DNA of 64,000 nucleotides from NCBI RefSeq assembly GCF_051027545.1, contig NZ_CP194902.1:2852001-2916000 (forward strand), given 5' to 3'. The position numbers and the translations under genes are program-made. How positions within the stretch are numbered: position 1 is the stretch's first letter; every line of letters begins with the position of its first letter. This stretch comes from Methylocaldum sp002005105. GTDB lineage: Bacteria; Pseudomonadota; Gammaproteobacteria; Methylococcales; Methylococcaceae. The notes under the pieces were generated by a model that saw only the letters and a list, made by a program, of their open reading frames with translations, ran no database searches and was not told the DNA's origin. This document shows, piece after piece, positions 1 to 8,505 of this stretch.

Positions 1-64
1 TCATCAGAGCTGCATTCGAGCATATCAGGGAATTGCGGGCTAACCCCACCGTACGAGGCCGGCT

Positions 65-1690
65 ATGTCAGCAAGAGAAGCAGCTAACCCATTGGAAAAG
101 CAAAGGAATTTGGAGCTGATCACGATTTACGAGATCAGCAAGATTCTCAGCTCCTCCCTGGATCTCCATAAAACCCTCCGGGAGGCGCTCAACGTTCTTT
201 CATCGCACATGCACATGCTGCGCTGCATGATCAGCTTGGTGCAGGACAACGCCGACGTGCATGTTATTGGGGCGGCGGGTTTGTCTCGCGATGAAATCGA
301 GCGAGGACAATTCCGGAAGGGCGAAGGAATCGTCGGCAAGATCATCAAAACAGGCGTTCCCATCGTCGTCCGCAATATCGCCGAAGAGCCGCAGTTTCTG
401 AACAGGACGGGCTCGCGCGATCTTTCGAGCGGGCAAAGGATCGCGTTCATAGGCATTCCGATCAAGGCCATGGGGGACACGATAGGCGTCCTCAGCGCCG
501 ACCGCGACATGACGACCTACCATGGGCATCTGGAGCACGACGTCCGTTTGCTCAAGATGGTGGCCAATCTGGTCGGCCAGGCGATCAGGCTCCACCAACT
601 CGTGGCTGCGGAACGCGAACAGCGGATCATAGAGCAGCACCGCTTGCAAAAGGCGGCCCAGCCCGTTCGAGGGCTGGTCAACGTCATCGGCCAGAGCCAG
701 CGCATGCAAGAGGTGTTCGCCGATGTGGAACGGGCGGCCTCGGTTCATTCCACGGTGCTGCTGCGCGGCGAAACCGGGACCGGCAAGGAGATGATCGCGC
801 ACGCGATTCACCATCTGAGCGCGCGCAAAGACGGGCCTTTCGTGCGGGTCAATTGCGCCGCCTTGTCCGAGACCCTGCTGGAATCCGAGTTGTTCGGCCA
901 CGAGAAAGGATCTTTCACCGGCGCGACGCAGGAGCGAAAAGGCCGCTTCGAGCTGGCCCACGGCGGAACGCTGTTTCTCGACGAAATCGGCGACGTATCT
1001 CCCAATTTCCAGGTCAAGCTTCTGCGCGTGCTGCAGGAACGGGAATTCGAACGGGTGGGCGGCAATAAACCGATACAGGTCGACGTACGGCTGATCGTGG
1101 CCACCAACCGCAATCTCGAGGATGCGGTGCTCAAGGGCGAATTCCGGGCCGACCTTTATTTTCGGATCAATGTGATATCCATTCTCCTGCCGGCGCTGCG
1201 CGAACGGCGCGAAGACATCTTTCCATTGGCCGATCATTTCCTGGAACGCTTCAACCACGCCAATCAGCGCCAGCTCATGCTGTCGCCGGAGGCGAAACAG
1301 ATCCTGGCGGAATGCTATTGGCCCGGCAACGTCCGCGAGCTGGAAAACTGCGTGGAGCGGACTGCGGCCATGTCCCGCGGCAAAACGATTCGCGACATCA
1401 ATCTGCCATGCCAGAAAAACATGTGTTTTTCGCTGGCGCTGAGGCCGATCTCGCAAATGTCGAGCCCGGTTCCGGCCGTTTCCGCGGAAGCTCCCGCCGC
1501 AGCCGAACCCGATCACGATTCGCAAGCGGGAAGAGGAGTGCCGGAATTCAAATCGACGCGCGAAAGGCTGATCTGGGCGATGGAGGAGTGCGGGTGGGTG
1601 CAGGCCAAGGCCGCGCGGCTGCTCGGGATGACGACGCGGCAGATGCACTACGCTCTTCAGAAATACAACATCGAGATCAAGAAGCTTTAG
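65..1690 (+). CDS. nifA: NifA, sigma-54-dependent nif transcriptional activator
   Basis: 541 aa. N-terminal GAF domain (about residues 30-180), central AAA+ sigma-54 activator domain with Walker A GETGTGKE (235-242), a GSFTGA sigma-54 contact loop (282-287, Ser replacing the usual Ala) and a C-terminal Fis-type HTH (about 505-541). Cysteines 417, 429, 449 and 454 form C-X11-C-X19-C-X4-C across the end of the AAA+ domain and the linker. This is the signature of oxygen-sensitive, NifL-independent NifA described in rhizobia. It should activate the -24/-12 promoters with TGT-N10-ACA sites upstream of 2522, nifB, nifH and the dra block. No nifL is visible, but only 64 bases lie upstream. Confidence 0.97.
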   Translation: MSAREAANPLEKQRNLELITIYEISKILSSSLDLHKTLREALNVLSSHMHMLRCMISLVQDNADVHVIGAAGLSRDEIERGQFRKGEGIVGKIIKTGVPIVVRNIAEEPQFLNRTGSRDLSSGQRIAFIGIPIKAMGDTIGVLSADRDMTTYHGHLEHDVRLLKMVANLVGQAIRLHQLVAAEREQRIIEQHRLQKAAQPVRGLVNVIGQSQRMQEVFADVERAASVHSTVLLRGETGTGKEMIAHAIHHLSARKDGPFVRVNCAALSETLLESELFGHEKGSFTGATQERKGRFELAHGGTLFLDEIGDVSPNFQVKLLRVLQEREFERVGGNKPIQVDVRLIVATNRNLEDAVLKGEFRADLYFRINVISILLPALRERREDIFPLADHFLERFNHANQRQLMLSPEAKQILAECYWPGNVRELENCVERTAAMSRGKTIRDINLPCQKNMCFSLALRPISQMSSPVPAVSAEAPAAAEPDHDSQAGRGVPEFKSTRERLIWAMEECGWVQAKAARLLGMTTRQMHYALQKYNIEIKKL

Positions 1691-1798
1691 AGCCTTTCCC
1701 AGTTGGCCGCCCGCCTTGAGTCCGTAGGATGCGGTGAGGCATGAACCGCATCGTTCGCGATGACCCAGGAATCGAAACCTGTTCGAAGTGAAAAGGCG

Positions 1799-2152
1799 CT
1801 AACGCTCGATCTCCGCTTCCTCGACGAGCTCCGGCGCTTGCGTAACGAAGCGGCGGGGGCATCGGTCGAGGCGATCGGCCCAGATTTTCAGCTTAAGCCA
1901 TAGTCCGCTGACGAGCCGCCAGGCGATGACCCTTTCCCAGTAAACGCCGACCTCGACGGGAAATTCCTCCGCGTCGAAGCGGTCCTCGGTCAGCGTGAAT
2001 TCATGCCGATAGAAGCATCGTTCTCCGGCATCATCGAATCCTAGCTCCTTGCAGGCATGAGCGAAGGTATCCACGTGGCGCTCGAAACTCACGGGCGCTA
2101 TGGCTTGCCGGTGATAGTCGTCCGGCAGATCGGCGTTCCACTGAATGGTCAT
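1799..2152 (-). CDS. Conserved-looking hypothetical protein, 117 aa
   Basis: Converges with nifA and diverges from the next plus-strand gene. The product is acidic and soluble, with aromatic stretches such as VGVYWERVIAWRLVSG, no membrane segment and no motif I recognise. Codon use looks like that of the neighbours, so it is probably a real gene, but I assign no function. The start at 2152 has only a G-rich stretch upstream as a possible ribosome site. The divergent gap to 2522 carries NifA and sigma-54 elements oriented toward the plus strand. Confidence 0.6.
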   Translation of the reverse strand: MTIQWNADLPDDYHRQAIAPVSFERHVDTFAHACKELGFDDAGERCFYRHEFTLTEDRFDAEEFPVEVGVYWERVIAWRLVSGLWLKLKIWADRLDRCPRRFVTQAPELVEEAEIER

Positions 2153-2374
2153 GGCGAACCCCCATCGAACAGGAAAGTTGTGCAGATTCGGCAGCCTGTC
2201 GAGTGCGATGCAAGCCCCGAACGCGCCCGATTCTACATTCTTACGCTATTTAGTAAAGGAAATAGCGAGCTCGCGATTTGTAAATAGCGGCGGGGGCTTC
2301 CGAATTTCGATGAACCCCGTTTTGTCGGAAATGCGCCTCGGGGTCGCGACAAGAGGAATACGGAGACAGGGTTT

Positions 2375-2390
2375 TGTCACGAACCTGACA
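2375..2390. promoter_or_regulatory. NifA upstream activator site (TGT-N10-ACA)
   Basis: TGT-CACGAACCTG-ACA matches the NifA UAS consensus exactly. It lies about 80 bases upstream of the sigma-54 element at 2468-2483, a normal distance for NifA acting through DNA looping. Confidence 0.75.
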
Positions 2391-2467
2391 TAGCGAAAAA
2401 TCGAATCAGGCGCTGGCGATTTCAAAAACATCCTTATAAAACAGTATTGTGCGTCTATATTGAGAAT

Positions 2468-2483
2468 GGGCATCGTTATTGCT
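2468..2483 (+). promoter_or_regulatory. Sigma-54 (-24/-12) promoter
   Basis: GGGCATCGTTATTGCT fits TGGCAC-N5-TTGCW, with the GG and GC dinucleotides 10 bases apart. Transcription would start near 2495. That excludes the upstream TTG (2447) and ATG (2486) starts of the following reading frame and supports ATG 2522. Confidence 0.7.
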
Positions 2484-2521
2484 TGATGCTTGGCGACGGC
2501 TTTTTATTCTCATTGAGCGCG

Positions 2522-3865
2522 ATGGATACCCAACTCGACTGGTCGGCCTATGACAGCTACGGTGCTGGCGACGCCTACGCGGCGGTACCTGCCGCGGGCG
2601 GCGCCTTCGGCAAGGCCGCGGCCGTCTGTATCGGCAACCGACAGTGCCAGCGCACCGAAAAGGGCGTGATGTGCCCGAGCTTTCGCGCCACTCAGGATGT
2701 CGCACACTCGACTCAGCACCGGGCTGCCACGCTCAAGGCTGCCTTGAACGGCGAGTACGGCGTTAAGCCTTTTGTCGGTCCGGAACTCGCCGAGGCAATG
2801 GATTTGTGCGTGGGCTGCAAAGGCTGCAAGCGCGAGTGCCCGAACGGCGTGGACATGGCGCTGCTTCGCGTCGAAACGCTCGCTCAGCGCTGGGCAGCGC
2901 TCGGCGGAGCGCCGTTACGCGAGCGTCTCTTCGCCCATCTGCCGCGTTTCGCCCACCGGCTCGCGGCGCTGAATCCGCTGATTTCTTTCCGTGAACGCTT
3001 CCCCTTTTTGGCGCGATGGGTCGAACGCGTGTTTGGTATCGCCGCCAAGCGTTCGCTGCCGCGTGGCGCAGCCCGGAGTTTTCTTGCTTCTGCACCGAGA
3101 GAAGGCATCGGTGCTCCGGACGGCCGCGAAATCGTCCTGCTAGTGGATACCTTCTCCAACCATTTCGATACCGAAACCGCGGAGGCCGCGCTGGAAGTAC
3201 TGCTGGCGGGAGGCTATCGGATACACATCGCGAGGCCGCCGGCCGGAGAACGGCCTCTATGCTGCGGGCGCACTTTTCTTTCTCACGGCTTGATCGCGGA
3301 AACACGGGCAGAGGCCCGGCGCATGGTCGAAACGCTGTGGCCTTATGTGGAGAGCGGGCTCCCGGTTGTCGGACTGGAGCCGTCCTGTCTCCTCATGCTG
3401 CGCGACGAGTATTACAGCCTCGGATTGGGGGAAAAGGTCGACAAGATCGCCAAGGCGGCGGTCCTCTTGGAAGAGTTTTTGGCCCGCGAACACGACGCCA
3501 AGCGCCTCAAGCTGGCGTTCAAATCCGTGCCCGGCGCGCGGGCGATGGTACACGGACATTGCCACCAAAAGGCCTTTGGCGCATTGAAAGCGATGCGGAA
3601 AGTCTTGGGTCTGGTGCCGGAACTCCAGGTCGAGTTCATCGAGTCGAGCTGCTGCGGGATGGCCGGCGCCTTCGGGCTGGAGGCCGAACACTACGAAGTG
3701 TCCATGCGGATGGCCGAGCTCGCGCTGTTGCCGAAAGTGCGGGAAGCCGATACCGATACCTTATTGATCGCCAACGGTACCAGTTGCCGTCATCAGATTC
3801 GCGACGGCGCACAACGCGAGAGCGTGCATTTCGCACGGGTGCTGCGGATGGCCTTGGCTACTTGA
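2522..3865 (+). CDS. Stand-alone (Fe-S)-binding oxidoreductase subunit with CCG domains
   Basis: 447 aa. It resembles the C-terminal half of FAD-linked oxidase/(Fe-S) proteins (D-lactate or glycolate dehydrogenase type). A first Cys-rich motif, CIGNRQC...GVMCPS, is followed by CVGCKGCKRECP (4Fe-4S). Two CCG-type segments follow: CCGRTFLSHG with EPSCLLML, then HGHCHQKAF with SSCCGMAGAFG. These motifs in heterodisulfide-reductase and lactate-oxidase families bind Fe-S clusters. The FAD-binding half normally fused in front is absent, and the upstream DNA is promoter sequence instead. It is first in the NifA-driven rnf operon, so a redox role in nitrogenase electron supply is likely. The partner and substrate are unknown. 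Confidence 0.82.
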   Translation: MDTQLDWSAYDSYGAGDAYAAVPAAGGAFGKAAAVCIGNRQCQRTEKGVMCPSFRATQDVAHSTQHRAATLKAALNGEYGVKPFVGPELAEAMDLCVGCKGCKRECPNGVDMALLRVETLAQRWAALGGAPLRERLFAHLPRFAHRLAALNPLISFRERFPFLARWVERVFGIAAKRSLPRGAARSFLASAPREGIGAPDGREIVLLVDTFSNHFDTETAEAALEVLLAGGYRIHIARPPAGERPLCCGRTFLSHGLIAETRAEARRMVETLWPYVESGLPVVGLEPSCLLMLRDEYYSLGLGEKVDKIAKAAVLLEEFLAREHDAKRLKLAFKSVPGARAMVHGHCHQKAFGALKAMRKVLGLVPELQVEFIESSCCGMAGAFGLEAEHYEVSMRMAELALLPKVREADTDTLLIANGTSCRHQIRDGAQRESVHFARVLRMALAT

Positions 3866-3885
3866 AGCAGAGGAGAGAAGAGAGC

Positions 3886-4110
3886 ATGACGGTTGCATCG
3901 GGTTTTTTCGTGGATTGGGCCGGCAATGCCCGTCGGACCGAGGAGCCGGGCGGCGGTTACCGCTGCGAGGTCGATACCGTGGCGCGTTATGTCGCGGTGC
4001 TGTCCCAGAAAGGCACGCTCATCCATGAAGGCACCTTTTACAAAACCCTGGCGGACATGGAAGCGGCCGGAATCAAGGCCAAGCTGGTGGACGCCTCGGT
4101 CCCCTGGTAG
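3886..4110 (+). CDS. Small conserved-type hypothetical protein, 74 aa
   Basis: Starts MTVASGFFVDWAGNARR after a purine-rich ribosome site (AGGAGAGAAGAG) and ends three bases before the Rieske gene start. No membrane segment, no Cys. The tight spacing (20 bases after the Fe-S gene) makes it part of the rnf operon. I recognise no family. Confidence 0.75.
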   Translation: MTVASGFFVDWAGNARRTEEPGGGYRCEVDTVARYVAVLSQKGTLIHEGTFYKTLADMEAAGIKAKLVDASVPW

Positions 4111-4113
4111 GCG

Positions 4114-4443
4114 GTGACGGTGAGTTACACCAGCCTATGCAAGCACAGAAACCTCGGCGAAGGCGACATGGTGCCTTTTACCGTGGAAGGCCGCGAAATA
4201 TTGCTGGTCTGGCCGGATGGCGGGGAGCTCAAGGCCTTTCAAGGCACCTGCCCGCATCACAACGCCCGTTTGAAATACGGCGGGTTCAACGGACGGACCA
4301 TCACTTGCACCTTCCATAACTGGGTGTTCGACGCGCGTACCGGCCAAGGCCTGATTCCGCCGCGCTGTGCGCTGGAAGAGTATCCGCTGCGGATCGAAGA
4401 CGGGATGGTTCAGGTCGATCTTTCGGGGTGCTCCCCGTCCTGA
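4114..4443 (+). CDS. Rieske-type [2Fe-2S] ferredoxin
   Basis: 109 aa with a GTG start. The two Rieske ligand pairs are CPHH (CxH) and, 18 residues later, CTFH (CxxH), in the single-domain soluble ferredoxin arrangement. It is a probable electron carrier. It lies between the Fe-S gene and rnfA in a NifA-driven operon. A paralogue of the same length lies at 34738-35067 in the minus-strand block. Confidence 0.9.
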   Translation: MTVSYTSLCKHRNLGEGDMVPFTVEGREILLVWPDGGELKAFQGTCPHHNARLKYGGFNGRTITCTFHNWVFDARTGQGLIPPRCALEEYPLRIEDGMVQVDLSGCSPS

Positions 4444-4504
4444 TGCGGAGAGCGTTCTCACGAATCTTGGGGTTTTTTATCGGTATTAACTTGGGAAGAC
4501 TGTT

Positions 4505-4786
4505 ATGGCGAATTACGAAAAATTAAAGAACGACATGTCGATCTGCGACGGTGAAAGGATCGGCGGGTATGCCAGTGCCTGCAGGGGCCAGCTCTACCGC
4601 TGCACGGCCTGCGGAGCCGTGGGCTGCCGGCAAGCCAAGGAACATGCCTGCAGCAAGCAGGGATTCAGCGTCGCGTTCAAGTGTTATGCCTGCGGCGCGA
4701 TCGGAAAGGAAGAACTCGTCGCTTCTGGTCATGAGGCCAGCAAAAGCGCCGCGAGCACGCCGGCGCGAATGGAGAATACGGACTGA
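4505..4786 (+). CDS. Cys-rich small protein, possible zinc or Fe-S binding
   Basis: 93 aa with nine cysteines, including CTACGAVGC and CYACGAIG pairs spaced like a zinc ribbon or Fe-S site; the last 25 residues are low-complexity. It sits 32 bases before rnfA. No family recognised. It may be a metal-binding accessory for Rnf assembly or for the upstream Rieske protein, but that is only context. Confidence 0.75.
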   Translation: MANYEKLKNDMSICDGERIGGYASACRGQLYRCTACGAVGCRQAKEHACSKQGFSVAFKCYACGAIGKEELVASGHEASKSAASTPARMENTD

Positions 4787-4818
4787 CGAATACGGCAATC
4801 GGCGGAGGCGAGAACACG

Positions 4819-5400
4819 ATGCGCGATTACTTGATGCTTTTGCTGGGGACTGCGTTGGTCAACAACGTGGTGCTGGTCAAGTTCCTGGGGCTGTGTCCCT
4901 TCATGGGCGTGTCGAAGAAGCTGGATTCGGCGCTCGGCATGGGTTTGGCGACCACCTTCGTGCTCACGCTGACCGCCGTGGCCAGTTGGCTCCTGGAGCA
5001 CTACCTGCTGGCCCCCCTCGACATCGGCTTCCTCAGGATTCTGTCGTTCATCCTGGTCATCGCCGCCGTGGTTCAGTTCACCGAAATGGTCGTTCGCAAG
5101 ACCAGCCCGGTACTTTATCAAGTCCTCGGCATTTTTCTGCCGCTCATCACGACCAACTGCGCCGTGCTGGGAGTGGCCCTTCTGAACATCCAGCAGGAAT
5201 ACGATTTCCTGCACAGCGCCCTATTCGGATTCGGTTCCGCCCTGGGATTCACCCTGGTCATGGTCATTTTCGCCGGCATTCGGGAGCGACTGGCCCTCAT
5301 GAGCGTTCCGGAAGCTTTCGCCGGCGTTCCGATCGCTTTCATCTCCGCCGGGATTCTGTCCCTGGCATTCATGGGATTCGCAGGACTCAACACACATTAG
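4819..5400 (+). CDS. rnfA: RnfA, integral membrane subunit of Rnf complex
   Basis: 193 aa, about six membrane segments, with typical RnfA starts (VNNVVLVKFLGLCPFMGVSKK) and the inward Cys motif TTNCAVLG. The Rnf complex is an ion-translocating NADH:ferredoxin oxidoreductase. In diazotrophs the nif-linked Rnf makes low-potential reductant for nitrogenase. First of seven consecutive rnf genes. Confidence 0.96.
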   Translation: MRDYLMLLLGTALVNNVVLVKFLGLCPFMGVSKKLDSALGMGLATTFVLTLTAVASWLLEHYLLAPLDIGFLRILSFILVIAAVVQFTEMVVRKTSPVLYQVLGIFLPLITTNCAVLGVALLNIQQEYDFLHSALFGFGSALGFTLVMVIFAGIRERLALMSVPEAFAGVPIAFISAGILSLAFMGFAGLNTH

Positions 5401-5408
5401 GCCAGCTT

Positions 5409-5954
5409 ATGTACATCCTATTCGCCGTACTCAGCCTTACCGCTTTAGGACTTGCTCTGGGCTTCATGCTGGGCGCCGCCGCTCGCTACTTCAAGGTCGA
5501 AGACAACCCGCTGGTCGACGAGATCGAAAAGATGATGCCGGGCTCGCAATGCGGCCAATGCGGTTATCCCGGCTGCCGGCCGGCGGCGGAAGCCCTGGTG
5601 GCCGGCAAGGCGTCCGCCACCCTGTGCCCGCCCGGCGGAAAGGCCTTGGCCGAACAGTTGGCGAGCAAGCTCTCGCTGGACATCGATCTGGCCGGCGTGG
5701 AAGACCAGGTTCCCATGGTGGCGAGAGTCAGCGAAGCGACCTGCATCGGCTGCACCCGCTGCTTCAAGGTGTGTCCTACGGACGCCATCGTGGGAGCGCC
5801 CAAGCAGATTCATGCCGTGGTCGCCGATGCCTGCATCGCCTGCGGAAAGTGCGTGGAGGTCTGCCCGACCGAATGTCTCGGGATGCAGCCCATCAAAACC
5901 ACCTTGCGTAACTGGCGCTGGGCCAAACCCGATCTCGCTGCCGCGGGAGCCTGA
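5409..5954 (+). CDS. rnfB: RnfB, iron-sulfur subunit of Rnf complex
   Basis: 181 aa. N-terminal membrane anchor (1-30), then the 4Fe-4S motif CGQCGYPGC near residue 50, followed by two ferredoxin 4Fe-4S motifs, CIGCTRCFKVCP and CIACGKCVEVCP. Start ATG 5409 lies eight bases after rnfA. RnfB is the likely ferredoxin entry/exit point of the complex. Confidence 0.96.
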   Translation: MYILFAVLSLTALGLALGFMLGAAARYFKVEDNPLVDEIEKMMPGSQCGQCGYPGCRPAAEALVAGKASATLCPPGGKALAEQLASKLSLDIDLAGVEDQVPMVARVSEATCIGCTRCFKVCPTDAIVGAPKQIHAVVADACIACGKCVEVCPTECLGMQPIKTTLRNWRWAKPDLAAAGA

Positions 5955-5956
5955 AA

Positions 5957-7429
5957 ATGGTCGTACTGGACATCAATGCGCTATGGCGCCGACGCAGCAA
6001 AATCCGGGGCGGTGTCCATCCGGAACCGCGCAAGGAATCGACCGCCGATAAACCCATAGTCACCGATTTCCCTTTGCCGGAACGGCTTTACCTGCCGCTG
6101 CAGCAACACTTGGGGCAACCTGCGGAACCGGTGGTCCGGGCGGGCGACAAGGTGCTGAAAGGGCAATTGCTCGCGGCGAGCCGGGGTGCAGTCTCGGCCT
6201 CGGTGCATGCCTCGACTTCCGGAACCGTGGCCGGCATCGAAGAATATCCGGCGCCGCATCCTTCGGGACTCCCGACCCCGACCGTCGTTCTCGAACCGGA
6301 CGGGGAGGATCGCTGGATCGAGGGGACTGGCGAAGCCGATCCGTTCAGTCTGACACCCGAGGAACTCTGCGCCCGCGTCGACCAGGCCGGCATCGTCGGC
6401 CTGGGAGGAGCCGCCTTCCCGTCGGCGATGAAGCTGAACCTCGGATGGCGGACCCGGATCAACACGCTCATCATCAACGGCGGCGAGTGCGAACCGTATC
6501 TGACCTGCGACGATCGGCTGATGCGGGAGCGCGCGGCGGAGATCGTCGAGGGCGTCCGGATCATGCTGCACGGGTTGCAATGCCCGACCGCCCTGATCGC
6601 GATCGAGGACAACAAGCCGGAAGCGTATGCCGCCATGCTCGATGCGGCGAAAAAACACGGCCGCATCGAGGTCGTTCAGGTGCCGTCCCTGTATCCCATG
6701 GGCTGGGAAAAGAATCTCGTCACCCATCTGACCGGCAAGGAAGTGCCCGCGGGGGGGCGTCCCACCGACGTGGGCGTGCTGCTGCACAACGTCGCGACCG
6801 CTTATGCCGTGCAACGGGCCGTTCGTTACGGACGGCCGCTGATCAGCCGGGTGGTTACGGTGAGTGGAGAAGCGGTGGAGTCGCCGCGCAACGTGGAGGC
6901 GCCGTTCGGTACGCTGTTGTCCGAGCTGCTCGCCTTCTGCGGGCACAAGCCCGAACGGACGGCCCGCTACGTGATGGGCGGGCCGATGATGGGCGATCAT
7001 CTGCCTCACGTTCAAGTGCCCTTGGTCAAGCGCACCAGCGGCATCCTGGCGCTGACGCCCGAAGAAATCCAGGCTGCGGACGCCAGGCCCTGCATCCGCT
7101 GCGGGCGCTGCGTCTCGGCTTGTCCGGTCGGATTGCTGCCGCTGGAAATGATGACCCGCATCCGCGCCGGCCAGCTGGACGCCGCAGTGAGTTTCGGGCT
7201 TAGGGACTGCATCAGCTGTAGTTCATGTTCCTATGTCTGTCCGTCGCGAATTCCCCTGGTGCATTACTTCAAATATGCGAGCGGGGAATTGATGGCGCGC
7301 CAACAGGCGCAGCAGAAAACCGAGCAGACCAATCGCCTGGCCGAGGAGAAGCGGCTGCGGCTGGAAAGGGCCAAACAAGCGGCTGCGGCGCGCAAGGCGC
7401 AGGCTTCCGCCAAGGAGGATGCGTCATGA
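5957..7429 (+). CDS. rnfC: RnfC, NADH/FMN/Fe-S subunit of Rnf complex
   Basis: 490 aa. A glycine-rich NADH/FMN-binding region (GLGGAAFPSAMKLN, then INGGECEPYLTCDDRLM) is followed by a SLBB-like region and two 4Fe-4S motifs, CIRCGRCVSACP and CISCSSCSYVCP. The tail is a charged Ala/Lys/Glu helix, as in other RnfC. The start follows rnfB by two bases and the stop overlaps rnfD. Confidence 0.96.
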   Translation: MVVLDINALWRRRSKIRGGVHPEPRKESTADKPIVTDFPLPERLYLPLQQHLGQPAEPVVRAGDKVLKGQLLAASRGAVSASVHASTSGTVAGIEEYPAPHPSGLPTPTVVLEPDGEDRWIEGTGEADPFSLTPEELCARVDQAGIVGLGGAAFPSAMKLNLGWRTRINTLIINGGECEPYLTCDDRLMRERAAEIVEGVRIMLHGLQCPTALIAIEDNKPEAYAAMLDAAKKHGRIEVVQVPSLYPMGWEKNLVTHLTGKEVPAGGRPTDVGVLLHNVATAYAVQRAVRYGRPLISRVVTVSGEAVESPRNVEAPFGTLLSELLAFCGHKPERTARYVMGGPMMGDHLPHVQVPLVKRTSGILALTPEEIQAADARPCIRCGRCVSACPVGLLPLEMMTRIRAGQLDAAVSFGLRDCISCSSCSYVCPSRIPLVHYFKYASGELMARQQAQQKTEQTNRLAEEKRLRLERAKQAAAARKAQASAKEDAS

Positions 7430-8505
7430 GCAAGGTATACCTGCCCGTCGCTCCGTTAACCGGCGCCGACCATCCGGTGCAAGCCATCATGGCGCAGGTG
7501 GTATTGGCGCTGGTGCCGGCTACCGCTTTCGGCCTGTTTCTATTCGGCTGGCCGGCCCTTTATCTATTTTTGACGACTGTCTTGTCAGCGGTGCTGTTCG
7601 AAGCCGTTTGCCTGAAGTTGGCAGGCAAACCGGCTTCGCTTTTTTTGTTGGACGGTTCCGCACTGTTGACCGGGTGGTTGCTGGCTTTGAGCCTTCCTCC
7701 CTGGGCGCCCTGGTGGATAGGCGTGACCGGAGCGGGTCTCGCCATCATCGTCGGCAAGCAGATCTACGGCGGCATCGGCCAAAATCTGTTCAATCCGGCG
7801 ATGCTCGCGCGTGTCGCCCTGCTGGTGTCGTTTCCCCTGGAAATGACGACCTGGGCCCAGCCGGCGCCTCTATTCTCCGGGCAGGCCCCCGGCCTGCTCC
7901 AGGCATTGGGAATCACCTTTGGCGGTGCCGGCATCGATGGTTTCGCCAGTGCGACCGTCATAGGCCATGCCAAGACCGAATTGTCTCAAGGCAAAACGCT
8001 AGTCGAGGCGTTTGCGAACGGACAGTTCGGCCTGGCCGGAGCATGGCTGGGCTGGATTCCCGGCAGCCTTGGCGAAACCTCGGCCCTGCTGGTGGCGGTC
8101 GGCGGCGTATGGCTGCTTTGGAAGCGGATCATCACCTGGCATATCCCGGTAGCCTTGCTGGCCACCGTTGCCGGCCTCGCAACCATCTTCCACCTCATCG
8201 ACAGCGATCGTTATCTCGGTCCGCTGTGGCACCTCGGAGCCGGCGGCGTGATGCTGGCCGCGTTCTTTATCGCAACCGATTACGTCACCTCGCCCGGCAG
8301 CCCAAAAGGGCAGCTGATTTTCGGTGCCGGCTGCGGACTCTTGATCTTCGTCATCCGCACTTGGGGCGGGTTTCCCGAGGGCGTGGGCTTCGCCGTGCTG
8401 TTGATGAACGCGCTGACGCCGGTGATCGACTATTACGTCCGGCCCCGCATCTACGGGCGCGATTACAAGGGCAAGCCCTTGAAATTGCCGGAGGGTAAAG
8501 AATGA
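7426..8505 (+). CDS. rnfD: RnfD, membrane subunit with covalent FMN
   Basis: 359 aa with about eight to nine membrane segments. The FMN attachment region reads DGFASATVIG; in RnfD a threonine in an S/GAT motif carries the flavin by a phosphoester bond. Start ATG 7426 overlaps the rnfC stop by four bases. The C-terminus (TPVIDYYVRPRIYG) is typical. Confidence 0.95.
   Translation: MSKVYLPVAPLTGADHPVQAIMAQVVLALVPATAFGLFLFGWPALYLFLTTVLSAVLFEAVCLKLAGKPASLFLLDGSALLTGWLLALSLPPWAPWWIGVTGAGLAIIVGKQIYGGIGQNLFNPAMLARVALLVSFPLEMTTWAQPAPLFSGQAPGLLQALGITFGGAGIDGFASATVIGHAKTELSQGKTLVEAFANGQFGLAGAWLGWIPGSLGETSALLVAVGGVWLLWKRIITWHIPVALLATVAGLATIFHLIDSDRYLGPLWHLGAGGVMLAAFFIATDYVTSPGSPKGQLIFGAGCGLLIFVIRTWGGFPEGVGFAVLLMNALTPVIDYYVRPRIYGRDYKGKPLKLPEGKE

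Noticed and set aside
200..1648. Long minus-strand open frame (482 codons) across nifA
   Set aside because: Antisense to a clearly real gene; no family features and His/Arg/Gln-rich composition of a GC-rich shadow frame.
2447..2521. Upstream TTG and ATG starts for the Fe-S protein
   Set aside because: They lie before or inside the predicted sigma-54 promoter (2468-2483) and transcription start.
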